Origin: Algoriphagus ornithinivorans
GTDB taxonomy: Bacteria; Bacteroidota; Bacteroidia; Cytophagales; Cyclobacteriaceae
Assembly (NCBI RefSeq): GCF_900115305.1
Contig: NZ_FOVW01000002.1
Span: 248,001 to 312,000, forward strand
Direction: 5' to 3'
DNA: 64,000 bases
Within the stretch, counting starts at the first letter, position 1; each line of letters starts with the position of its first letter. Position numbers and translations under genes: made by a program. Under the pieces are notes generated by a model that had not been told where the DNA came from, did no database searches, and saw only the letters and a program-made list of their open reading frames with translations. Shown piece by piece: positions 52,955 through 60,855 of the stretch.

Positions 52955-54898
52955 ATGAAGTTTTCAAGATGCTTTCTTGTTTTAGCCCTTTTATACAGTA
53001 ATGACATTTGGGGACAGGAAAAAAAGATTTATAGCGGTGCTTATTCATGGAGAGGATTCGAGGGAAAAGCTGACTTTGAATTTTATTCTTTTGATAAAGA
53101 TTCTGTGGTTTTAGATGGAGATTTTAAATTCCAATCTAAAAAGTTGCCTCAAAAGGATGAGCTCTTAAAGGTGCTGGTGGAAGGCGCCTATGATAGAAAT
53201 AAGAAAGCCCAGAAATGGAATTACCTCACAGAAGATTATAAAGTCACTATAAGGGATGTAAAGGACATTGAGCTTGTGGCTGATTTAAGTGGAACTCTGA
53301 TTGAATTAAAGGCTAATTACGAAGGAGGGGTGCCCTCAGGGAATTGGGTATATGAGGAATATTCAGTAGACGGCCCCAAAAAAGTAAGAAGAGCATTTTC
53401 TGATCAATTACTTTTTAAAAAAGGAGATCTTTCTGAAAAACTCGAAATTCAGTTTAGAAACAATGGCAGGGCCGAATTCATCAGAGGTAAACTCCTGGAA
53501 AACGGTGTGATGGACGGGGAATGGGTAATTGTCTACCGAGAAGGGGAGAAGCTCATTTCAGAAGTCCGAAATTATTTAAATGGCTTTTTAATCGGGATGG
53601 TCAAGAGGGACTTGAAGACTGACCAACTGATCATGGATAAGGTTTATTTTGAAACCATAGATAAGCTCAATTTATTGGATCAAGGGAAAAATACCGGATT
53701 TAGAGTTGCAGATAGGGTTTTTAATCTGGATTACCGAGATGGATTTTTAAGTGACTCAGAAGAGGCTAAATCTCAGAACGCAGGGAATCAATTCATAAAA
53801 GAATTCCTAAGTAAACTTTTAAAGTTTGAATCCTCCTATGTGAATGCAGCAGGACAATTGATTGATTACCCAATGCATACCAGAAGGATGGTGTATGAAT
53901 TTAATCGCACTCAGCAGAGGCTGATAGAGACCATTCCGGGAAGCTATAAAAGTCTCATCTCCAAAATTCAAACCTATCTCGATGATGATTCCTTTGTGTT
54001 GAATAAAAACTCTTCAGAGTCAATGGCTTATGCTTATCAAATTCACAGTGATTTTGAAAATAGACTGAAAGGATTGGAAGAGTTGGTCAAACTTCTGGAA
54101 ACAAAGGATATTCAATATCATGATGTGTCATTATTGGAAAAATCTCTGGAAAATAAGTTCCCTAAAGAAATCCCAATCAAATTCACTTATGGCGGAGAAA
54201 GTGTTAGCAGATCCTTGTCTTTTTCTAAAGAAGAATTTTCAAAAGGTTTTTTTAGAGGATTGGATTCCTGGTTGACACAGATATCAGAATTGATTGATCA
54301 GCAGCAAGATTTGGTAGATGAATCATTATTTGTGATTAGGCAAGATTCTGAACTCCTTGACTTGGAAAAGCAAATTGCTCAAAAGTCTGAGGCAACCAGA
54401 AATCTATATCAGGTGGACTTTGCTAATGAATATGTCAAAGCAGTCTATGAGCAATTATATACTCAAACATTACAAAAGCTGACGGGTGATTTTGCGAAGG
54501 AGCAGGAATTTGATAAGAAGAAGGCAATAGGTCAAAACATACTGGATTTGCTTTCTACCCTTATTTCTAATTACCCTGAATTGTTGGAGTTGAATAGCTA
54601 CTCACAGCAGGTTGACGAGCTTTATCAAGAAGAGGTATTTAATCCATTTACTTATAGCCGCTACAATCAAAGAATTAAGCCCAAATTATACGATGCATAC
54701 GAACGCCTGATGGAATATTACCAAGGACAATTGATGCAGGAAAGGAATCCTAAACAGCTCCCAGTTTGGATTCAGAAAATTCAAACGCTCTCCTCCAAGA
54801 TGGTTGCCTTAGTGGATCAAGACACCAAAAGCATAGAAAGGAGCATCAACAAGAGAGCTTCCATTTCAAAATTAGAACAATCACTAGGGCTTCAATAA
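52955..54898 (+). CDS. Large secreted protein of unknown function
   Basis: A 647-residue protein with a signal peptide (1-20, ending IWG). The N-terminal third (about 25-220) is beta-rich with MORN-like repeat features (GGVPSGNWVYEEYSVDGPKK; NGVMDGEWVIVYREGEKL). The remainder (about 250-647) is almost entirely helical with Glu/Gln/Lys-rich coiled-coil segments. No enzyme motif or transmembrane helix is visible. Its stop is followed after 1 bp by the DUF2490 gene, so a shared operon is near certain. Function unknown; an outer-membrane-associated scaffold is one possibility. Confidence 0.75.
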   Translation: MKFSRCFLVLALLYSNDIWGQEKKIYSGAYSWRGFEGKADFEFYSFDKDSVVLDGDFKFQSKKLPQKDELLKVLVEGAYDRNKKAQKWNYLTEDYKVTIRDVKDIELVADLSGTLIELKANYEGGVPSGNWVYEEYSVDGPKKVRRAFSDQLLFKKGDLSEKLEIQFRNNGRAEFIRGKLLENGVMDGEWVIVYREGEKLISEVRNYLNGFLIGMVKRDLKTDQLIMDKVYFETIDKLNLLDQGKNTGFRVADRVFNLDYRDGFLSDSEEAKSQNAGNQFIKEFLSKLLKFESSYVNAAGQLIDYPMHTRRMVYEFNRTQQRLIETIPGSYKSLISKIQTYLDDDSFVLNKNSSESMAYAYQIHSDFENRLKGLEELVKLLETKDIQYHDVSLLEKSLENKFPKEIPIKFTYGGESVSRSLSFSKEEFSKGFFRGLDSWLTQISELIDQQQDLVDESLFVIRQDSELLDLEKQIAQKSEATRNLYQVDFANEYVKAVYEQLYTQTLQKLTGDFAKEQEFDKKKAIGQNILDLLSTLISNYPELLELNSYSQQVDELYQEEVFNPFTYSRYNQRIKPKLYDAYERLMEYYQGQLMQERNPKQLPVWIQKIQTLSSKMVALVDQDTKSIERSINKRASISKLEQSLGLQ

Positions 54899-54899
54899 A

Positions 54900-55724
54900 A
54901 TGAAAAGATTGATCAATAGGGTCCATCAGTTAAGTCTGATCCTGATATTCTTTGTAACCTCTTTTGGTTTGGCTTTAGCTCAAAGTTCTCCTGTGACGGA
55001 GCCTCAAGGTTTACCCGCCACAACTGAACTCTGGAATGGATTGTACCTTAAACTGAGGCTATCAGAAAAGTGGTGGTGGTATCAAGAAAATCACTATCGA
55101 AGAAGGAGTAGTATTGATAACAGAAGTGATTTTGTGGGTAGAATGGGACAGGTTTATAACCGTTTCGGGATGACCTATTTATTCACAGACAATTTCGAAG
55201 TTACTTTCGGTCCGACCTTAGTTTGGAATTACACACCTGAACCTGGAAATCCGGAATTTGAGACCTCTGTCTTAGAACCTAGAATTTGGCATCAATGGTT
55301 GCTTACTCAGGGAGTTGGCAGGGTAAAGGTTCTTCATCAATTTAGATTTGAGCATAGATTCAAGCGTTTAAATAACGTAGGTGATGACTATGATTTTACC
55401 AATAGATATCGCTATAAAATCACTGCTTATGTTCCATTGAATAAGCCGAAAATGGAAAATAAGACCTTTTTTATTGCTCCGTCCAATGAGATATTCTTCG
55501 AAACCGGCAAGACTAAGCTGAATATTTTTGAAGAAAACCGTCTTTACACGGCAATTGGTTATACCTACAACAACCTCATGTTTTTTGGTGGACATATGTG
55601 GACTTATGGTCCGACATCCACTTTGGGTATTTACCGGAACAGACATATTATTCGCTTGAATATTATGTACACATTTGATTTTAGAGGTAACCGAAAACCA
55701 TTGACCAGAGACTTCCAATTTTAA
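54900..55724 (+). CDS. DUF2490 family outer-membrane barrel-like protein
   Basis: A 274-residue protein with a signal peptide (1-27, ending ALA). The mature part fits DUF2490: an early LWNGLYLKLRLSEKWWWYQE, alternating hydrophobic strands with aromatic girdles, and an RNRHIIRLNIMYTFDF end. A beta barrel of about 12 strands is likely. The function of the family is not established. It lies 1 bp after the secreted protein and 11 bp before the next barrel-like gene. Confidence 0.8.
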   Translation: MKRLINRVHQLSLILIFFVTSFGLALAQSSPVTEPQGLPATTELWNGLYLKLRLSEKWWWYQENHYRRRSSIDNRSDFVGRMGQVYNRFGMTYLFTDNFEVTFGPTLVWNYTPEPGNPEFETSVLEPRIWHQWLLTQGVGRVKVLHQFRFEHRFKRLNNVGDDYDFTNRYRYKITAYVPLNKPKMENKTFFIAPSNEIFFETGKTKLNIFEENRLYTAIGYTYNNLMFFGGHMWTYGPTSTLGIYRNRHIIRLNIMYTFDFRGNRKPLTRDFQF

Positions 55725-55735
55725 GGTTAAAAATC

Positions 55736-56203
55736 ATGAAGAAATTTGGCTTATTGCTGATCGCAATTACTTTATCCATGAGCGTTCATGCTCAATATCA
55801 AAAGCAGTGGAGGATATCTCAGGGCTATGATTTTCGATTCCAACCTGGGTTTTTTGCGATAAATATATCGGGTGAATATTTCCCCATTCATTATTTATCT
55901 GTTAGTCCCAGTGTATCTGTATATCTCCCAGCAACAGGAAAAGCGACTGGAGTAAATTTAGATGCACGGTATTATCTGACGGAAAAAAAATATCAATGGT
56001 ACGCTTCTTCAGGATACGGATATTATAAGAGAGTATTTGAGTTGAGTGAGAATCCACCTGTAAATCTCCACACATTCAATGTGGGTACCGGACTCCAATG
56101 GAAATTACTCGATCAATTGGGTTTGAATCCTGAGATTCAAAGGCAATTTGGACAGAGGAGTACTTGGACAGTAAAGCTTGGGATAGTTTATTTTATCAAT
56201 TGA
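55736..56203 (+). CDS. Small outer-membrane barrel-like protein
   Basis: A 155-residue protein with a signal peptide (1-19, ending VHA). The mature region is made of alternating polar/hydrophobic strands (GYDFRFQPGFFAINISGEYF; SVSPSVSVYLPATGKATGV) and ends in the aromatic-type TVKLGIVYFIN, as in eight-stranded OmpA-like barrels. It is the third gene of the 52.9-56.2 kb operon. No known family is recognised. Confidence 0.75.
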   Translation: MKKFGLLLIAITLSMSVHAQYQKQWRISQGYDFRFQPGFFAINISGEYFPIHYLSVSPSVSVYLPATGKATGVNLDARYYLTEKKYQWYASSGYGYYKRVFELSENPPVNLHTFNVGTGLQWKLLDQLGLNPEIQRQFGQRSTWTVKLGIVYFIN

Positions 56204-56211
56204 CAGATTTC

Positions 56212-56601
56212 TTAATCCATCATGTCAAATATTTCTGTCACCATATTGGCAGTGATTGGTTTAATTCTAAAATAATCCTGCATCCCATACTTTTGAGCTT
56301 TAAGTTCATCCTGACTGTCAATAGAGCTTGTCAGAATGAAAATGTAAATCTTTTTTTCAATGGCTAACTTCGTGAACTCTTCCAAAAATTGCCATCCATC
56401 CCAAATAGGCATATTTAGATCCAATAGGATTAATTCAGGTAAAGGTGTTTTTTTCTCGAACTTTTCTCTGAGTGCAAAATAAGCTTCCTCTCCATTAGCA
56501 TAGCGGATGAGTTCCTTCACTTTTCCACTGGCACCCAAAAATTTTTCTGTTAGGAAGACATGAATAGGATCATCCTCAATTAAACAAGCTAGGTCAATCA
56601 T
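56212..56601 (-). CDS. Single-domain response regulator (Rcp1-like)
   Basis: A 129-residue receiver domain: acidic pair EDD (9-11), phospho-acceptor Asp61 in ILLDLNMPIWDGW, Thr/Ser in ILTSSID, and Lys in IKPIT. There is no output domain, so it probably acts by protein contact or as a phosphate shuttle. Its ATG lies 3 bp after the stop of the multi-PAS kinase, indicating a cognate pair. Confidence 0.92.
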   Translation of the reverse strand: MIDLACLIEDDPIHVFLTEKFLGASGKVKELIRYANGEEAYFALREKFEKKTPLPELILLDLNMPIWDGWQFLEEFTKLAIEKKIYIFILTSSIDSQDELKAQKYGMQDYFRIKPITANMVTEIFDMMD

Positions 56602-56604
56602 GAT

Positions 56605-59196
56605 TTAATTCTTATTTAAAAAAACTTTAAAAATTGTTCCTACTGTAACTTTACTCTCTACTTCGATTTTTCCACCCATAGCTTCGATCTGGTTTTTAGT
56701 GATATAAAGTCCTACTCCCCTCGAATCATCATGTTTGTGAAAAGTCTTGTACATTCCAAATAAAGAATTCGAATATCTCTCCAAATCTATCCCCAAACCA
56801 TTGTCTTCAAACTGAATTTCTATGCTTTCTGAGTGGTTAATTGTTTTGACTTTTACGAAACTATCCTTTTCAGGATCTTTGTATTTGATGCCATTGGTAA
56901 GAAAATTCAGCACTATACTATCCAAATATGCAGGAATTGCCATTACTTTCAAAGCGGGATCTACTTCATTAATCAGTTTCACGCTTGACTTTTGACTTGC
57001 CATTTGTAGGCTTTGTAAGGCTTTTTCCACCACATCATACAAATTGAGCGCTTTTTTTGGATAGGAGGACTGTAAGTTGACATTGACTATTTGGGTTAAA
57101 TGTTCAATAGTCTCTTTAAGATTGTCGGATGCTTGTTTGAGCAATTTGACCAATTCATTTTGAAAGTATTCCGGACTTTCTATTTCTAAAAACTCCAGAA
57201 GTTGTACCATTCCACCACTGTGGGAACGAAGATTATGAGATACGATATGGGCAAAATTCTTTAAACGCTCGTTTTGGTCTTCACTGGTCTGTAATAACTT
57301 TTCTATTTGAGCCTGTGCATGCTTTAAATCAGTAATATCGATGATCTGAGAAATAAAATAAAGTAATTTATCCTCGGTATCTCTTACTGCTGATACTGAA
57401 AGCAGTGCATGGATTTCTTCTCCGGTTTTATGAAAATATCTTTTTTCAATCTGATACGTTTGTCGCTCTCCTCTTATGGTTTCATACAACAATTCTAAAT
57501 CAGCATTGAGATCTTCGGGATGGGTGATGTCCTGAAAAGTTAGCTTCAAAAGTTCTTCACGACTGTATCCTATCATTTCGCAAAGTCTGTCGTTGACATT
57601 TTTCCATTGTCCTTCGGTAGACACTATAGCCATCCCAATCCCCGCATTCTCAAAATTTCTTTGAAAAGCAGACATGGAAATTTTCAGTTGCTCAGCTGTT
57701 TCTTTGACTTTCGTGATATCCTGGGTGTAAATCAATGCACCACCAATATTCCCCTGTTTATTATACCATGGTTTGCACTCCCATTTGATCCATTGAATTT
57801 CCCCGTTTTCATAAACTAACTTTTCCTCGTCTTTTTTTCGGGAATTGCCTTTTAAGCTGTCCTCAAAAATTTCCTGCCAGTTTTGATTTGATTTCGGGAA
57901 AGTTTTAAAAAAGGAATTTCCGATGATTTTTTTACCGTTTAGTCCATAGTCTCTAATCCATTTAGAAGAAGCGGAGAGGTAATTCAACTCTTTGTCAAAC
58001 ATCGCAATGGATGTCGGTGCCTGCTGAATGAAAATGGCTTGTTGTTCAATTTCATTTTTGGTTTCAGTGATGTCCTGATGAGTTCCAAACATCATCAACG
58101 GCTTGCCATCCTCAGTCCATGAAAACACCTTTCCTCTATCATACACCCAAACCCAATGCCCGTCTTTATGCTTCATTCTGGCCTCACATTCGTAAAAATC
58201 TGTTTTTTTCTCAAAACAGTCTTGAAGCTTTTTGGAGGAAACTTCAAGGTCTTCAGGATGAGCCAATTTTGTCCAAGTCTCTATAGAAATTGGGGCTAAT
58301 TCGGCCAGCGTGTATCCTGTGATTTCAGCCCACCTTTCATTAAACACAGCCTCGCCCGTTTGAACATTCCATTCCCAGGTTCCAAGATTAGTCCCCTCAA
58401 TAGCGTTTTTAAACTTTGCCTGCTCAGCTTGGAGTTTAAGTCTATTGATTTTGCGTTGGTGGATGTCTTGAAAAGTCCCGTATAACCTAATACATTTTCC
58501 ATCGGCAAATTCCGGAAGTCCAATGGCCCGAACCCACTTTTCTTTTTTATTATATGTTAAAAGGATAAGTTCGACATCATAAGGTTCTCCTTTTTCAAGC
58601 GCATTTTTTACGACTCGTTGGATCAATTCTTTACTATGCCCATCCTTATAAAAATCTATCGCTGTTTCCAGATCAGGTTGAAAATCATCTGGTACTTCAT
58701 GTATCAATCTGGTCACTCGGCTCCAATAGGGCTTTTGTGTCTCTAGATCTATGTTCCAGTATCCAATTTTTGATGCTAAGTTGCATTGAAAAGTAAAGTC
58801 CTCCTGCTCGATTTTTGCAGTTTGGTCTTTGATAAAAAATAATAAATCAGGCGAGTTTGCTTTTAATCTCTGTCCGATGAGTTGGAGATGAAGGCGCTTT
58901 CCATTTACATGCTTGGCTCGGAGTATAAAATTTATTTTCCCTCCTCTTTCAGCTGAAATTTTTCCAATTGCATCCAAAAATGCCGTGAGATCTGAAGGCT
59001 GAACGAGATTAAAAAAACCAGGATAATTCTTTCCAATAGGAAAACCTAATAGATTTTTAAGAGATATGTTGCTTTTTTCCTCCCAATCCGAATTTTGTGT
59101 GAGTTGTAAAATCCCATCACATAATTCAGTTTCAATCAGGTTGAGGATGTTTTTTGAAGAAGAAAATTCTTCAAAAAGAGGTGAAATGCTGCTCAT
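56605..59196 (-). CDS. Multi-PAS sensor histidine kinase
   Basis: A protein of 863 residues without transmembrane segments: about four to five PAS/PAC units (roughly 25-120, 130-255, 260-380, 385-505, 510-630), a HisKA-type dimerisation domain with His654 in AHIVSHNLRSHSGG, and a HATPase domain (LNFLTNGIKYKDPEKDS; DNGLGIDLE; RGVGLYITKNQIEAMGG). It is likely a cytoplasmic sensor of redox, light or small molecules; PAS ligands cannot be read. The TTG at 59199 also opens the frame, but the next codon is ATG. The downstream response regulator is 3 bp away. Confidence 0.92.
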   Translation of the reverse strand: MSSISPLFEEFSSSKNILNLIETELCDGILQLTQNSDWEEKSNISLKNLLGFPIGKNYPGFFNLVQPSDLTAFLDAIGKISAERGGKINFILRAKHVNGKRLHLQLIGQRLKANSPDLLFFIKDQTAKIEQEDFTFQCNLASKIGYWNIDLETQKPYWSRVTRLIHEVPDDFQPDLETAIDFYKDGHSKELIQRVVKNALEKGEPYDVELILLTYNKKEKWVRAIGLPEFADGKCIRLYGTFQDIHQRKINRLKLQAEQAKFKNAIEGTNLGTWEWNVQTGEAVFNERWAEITGYTLAELAPISIETWTKLAHPEDLEVSSKKLQDCFEKKTDFYECEARMKHKDGHWVWVYDRGKVFSWTEDGKPLMMFGTHQDITETKNEIEQQAIFIQQAPTSIAMFDKELNYLSASSKWIRDYGLNGKKIIGNSFFKTFPKSNQNWQEIFEDSLKGNSRKKDEEKLVYENGEIQWIKWECKPWYNKQGNIGGALIYTQDITKVKETAEQLKISMSAFQRNFENAGIGMAIVSTEGQWKNVNDRLCEMIGYSREELLKLTFQDITHPEDLNADLELLYETIRGERQTYQIEKRYFHKTGEEIHALLSVSAVRDTEDKLLYFISQIIDITDLKHAQAQIEKLLQTSEDQNERLKNFAHIVSHNLRSHSGGMVQLLEFLEIESPEYFQNELVKLLKQASDNLKETIEHLTQIVNVNLQSSYPKKALNLYDVVEKALQSLQMASQKSSVKLINEVDPALKVMAIPAYLDSIVLNFLTNGIKYKDPEKDSFVKVKTINHSESIEIQFEDNGLGIDLERYSNSLFGMYKTFHKHDDSRGVGLYITKNQIEAMGGKIEVESKVTVGTIFKVFLNKN

Positions 59197-59212
59197 CAAT
59201 ACATTATTATTT

Positions 59213-59220
59213 CAAACCTA
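59213..59220 (-). promoter_or_regulatory. Probable -7 box of the multi-PAS kinase gene
   Basis: On the minus strand TAGGTTTG matches TAnnTTTG, 16 nt before the kinase ATG. No TTTG is seen at the usual -33 distance. Confidence 0.45.
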
Positions 59221-59346
59221 TTTTACAGGTTATCAAGTAGGGAATCAAGAAATTTTAAGGGAGGAAATAAGCTATACAGTCTTCATTCACAATTCAATCA
59301 AATTGATAACTCATAATCGTAAAATTGGTTTTGATTGATTTTTTAG

Positions 59347-59367
59347 GTCATTTGATCATCAAATGAC
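59347..59367. repeat. 21-bp near-perfect palindrome after the D-threonine-aldolase-like gene
   Basis: GTCATTTGAT and ATCAAATGAC are perfect inverted copies around one central base, 4 bp from the stop of the gene at 59372. It lacks a T tract on the minus strand, so it may be a weak terminator, a processing site or an operator for the kinase gene. Confidence 0.5.
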
Positions 59368-59371
59368 TGCA

Positions 59372-60481
59372 TTAGGAGACTCCCTCTGCATGGTCTATTG
59401 TCTGACCATCCAAGCTCAAATAAGAAGCCATAGCATCTGCTGTCATACAGGAATGAACAGGTAGTATTCCTATCACATCTCCAATTTTCACCTTTTGTAG
59501 AAAGCTCTCGGAAGCCTTTATAATGCCATGCTCCTGAGAAATACTTTTTAAATAGGACCTTTCACTAGGTTCAGAAATTTTCCAGCCAGATTCTTCCAGT
59601 TGGACCACTTCGCCGAAATTATTTGTGCCATCAGGCTCTTTCAACACATCTTTGGCCAAATGAACCCCACCACCATGAACAAGCACTTCTTTTCTTTCTT
59701 TATTAATATCGACCACTGGAACTGCAAGAGCAACAGCTATCTCTTCTTTTGAACAACCGCCAAGTTTGGCTTGCATTAAGTCAAAAAAGACAAAATTTCC
59801 AGGTCCCATTTCATCGATATCTCCGAAATCTTCCATCACTGCACAACCGGGAGTATCTCCTGTTCGAGTAACTAGGTGCGGATATTCAGATCGATATTTG
59901 GCCTTCAGCATCCCTAATGCATTTCTGGTTTGCTCATAGAGTTCTGGAATGTCAGGCTTATAATAGGAATGACCTGCATGGATGTAAAAACCTTTAAAAT
60001 ATAGCTTATCAGACTTCTTAGCTGTTCTCAAGATTTCTTCAATCAGTCCAAAATCCGAAACCTTGACGCCCGTTCTGCCATATCCGGCATCTATTTCTAT
60101 GAAGAAACCTACTTTTTCAGTCAATTGGTCTACCAATTTTTGAGTGGTGATTGGGTTGATCAATTGAACTGAAAGGATTTGATTTTTGGCTAATTCATTC
60201 AGCTTATTTATTTCCAATGAATTAAAAGGAAAAGCTATATGGATATTATCCCAGCCTTGTCCGCATAGATATGCAGCCATCTTGATTGATGAAGCTGTTA
60301 ATTCTTTGATTCCAAAATCCTTTGCCCAAGTCCCAATAATTCTAGATTGAGCAGTCTTCCAATGTGGAGCAAGTTTCATTTCATGCCGAGCAGCTTTATC
60401 TGCCATTCGTTTAATATTTGCCCGGCATTTTTTCTCATCGATCAGCAGAGTAGGGGAAGTGATTTTTGATAGGTAGGTCAT
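59372..60481 (-). CDS. D-threonine aldolase / D-serine dehydratase-like PLP enzyme
   Basis: A 369-residue fold-type III (alanine racemase-like) PLP enzyme. The PLP-lysine is Lys42 in LAPHWKTAQS; other sites are EIDAGYGRTGV, TRTGDTPGCAV and, near the end, ILPVHSCMTADAMASYL, whose HxC pair matches the metal ligands of D-threonine aldolase and DSD1-type D-serine dehydratase. It either cleaves D-beta-hydroxy amino acids to glycine and aldehyde or deaminates D-serine. No regulator or permease is nearby to decide. Confidence 0.88.
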   Translation of the reverse strand: MTYLSKITSPTLLIDEKKCRANIKRMADKAARHEMKLAPHWKTAQSRIIGTWAKDFGIKELTASSIKMAAYLCGQGWDNIHIAFPFNSLEINKLNELAKNQILSVQLINPITTQKLVDQLTEKVGFFIEIDAGYGRTGVKVSDFGLIEEILRTAKKSDKLYFKGFYIHAGHSYYKPDIPELYEQTRNALGMLKAKYRSEYPHLVTRTGDTPGCAVMEDFGDIDEMGPGNFVFFDLMQAKLGGCSKEEIAVALAVPVVDINKERKEVLVHGGGVHLAKDVLKEPDGTNNFGEVVQLEESGWKISEPSERSYLKSISQEHGIIKASESFLQKVKIGDVIGILPVHSCMTADAMASYLSLDGQTIDHAEGVS

Positions 60482-60855
60482 TGTGGTTTGATAGCATTAA
60501 AATTTACCTGAAAGTAAAAAAGATTTTTGAGCTTGGAAATGAATAATTCATGAATTACTGCTATCCAATAAGCTTTGAAGATTAAAATTAGAGATTGATT
60601 GAAATACTGAAATTGACTATTCCTATTTCGAGTTTATCCTGCGGAAGGATTTTGAACAAGACTGGTATTCTGTATTATTTCATTTTTCTGAGTTGGATTT
60701 TGGAATTTTAGCCTCCGATTTTGAAACAATTGTAGAATTTACCCACACCCTTAGCGATAGCCCGCCAATTGTACTAATTTTGTGTCCCAAAATAAAAGGC
60801 CGATTTTAGCGGACTTGTATCCAATATTCAACACCTTAAGCGCAGTCTAAACTTC
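60482..60855. other. 374-bp intergenic region upstream of alaS
   Basis: A/T-rich and without a convincing ORF on either strand. The only clear signal is the -7-like box at 60775-60782. No tRNA, riboswitch or strong hairpin is evident. Confidence 0.6.
60775..60782 (+). promoter_or_regulatory. Probable -7 box of the alaS-gatB transcript
   Basis: TAATTTTG matches TAnnTTTG, with a weak TTAG 20 nt upstream in place of TTTG. It would give a 5' leader of about 65 nt before alaS. Confidence 0.5.

Noticed and set aside
52786..53007. 73-residue minus-strand ORF between speA and the secreted-protein gene
   Set aside because: Basic, low-complexity composition, overlaps the start and signal peptide of the well-supported plus-strand gene, and resembles no family.
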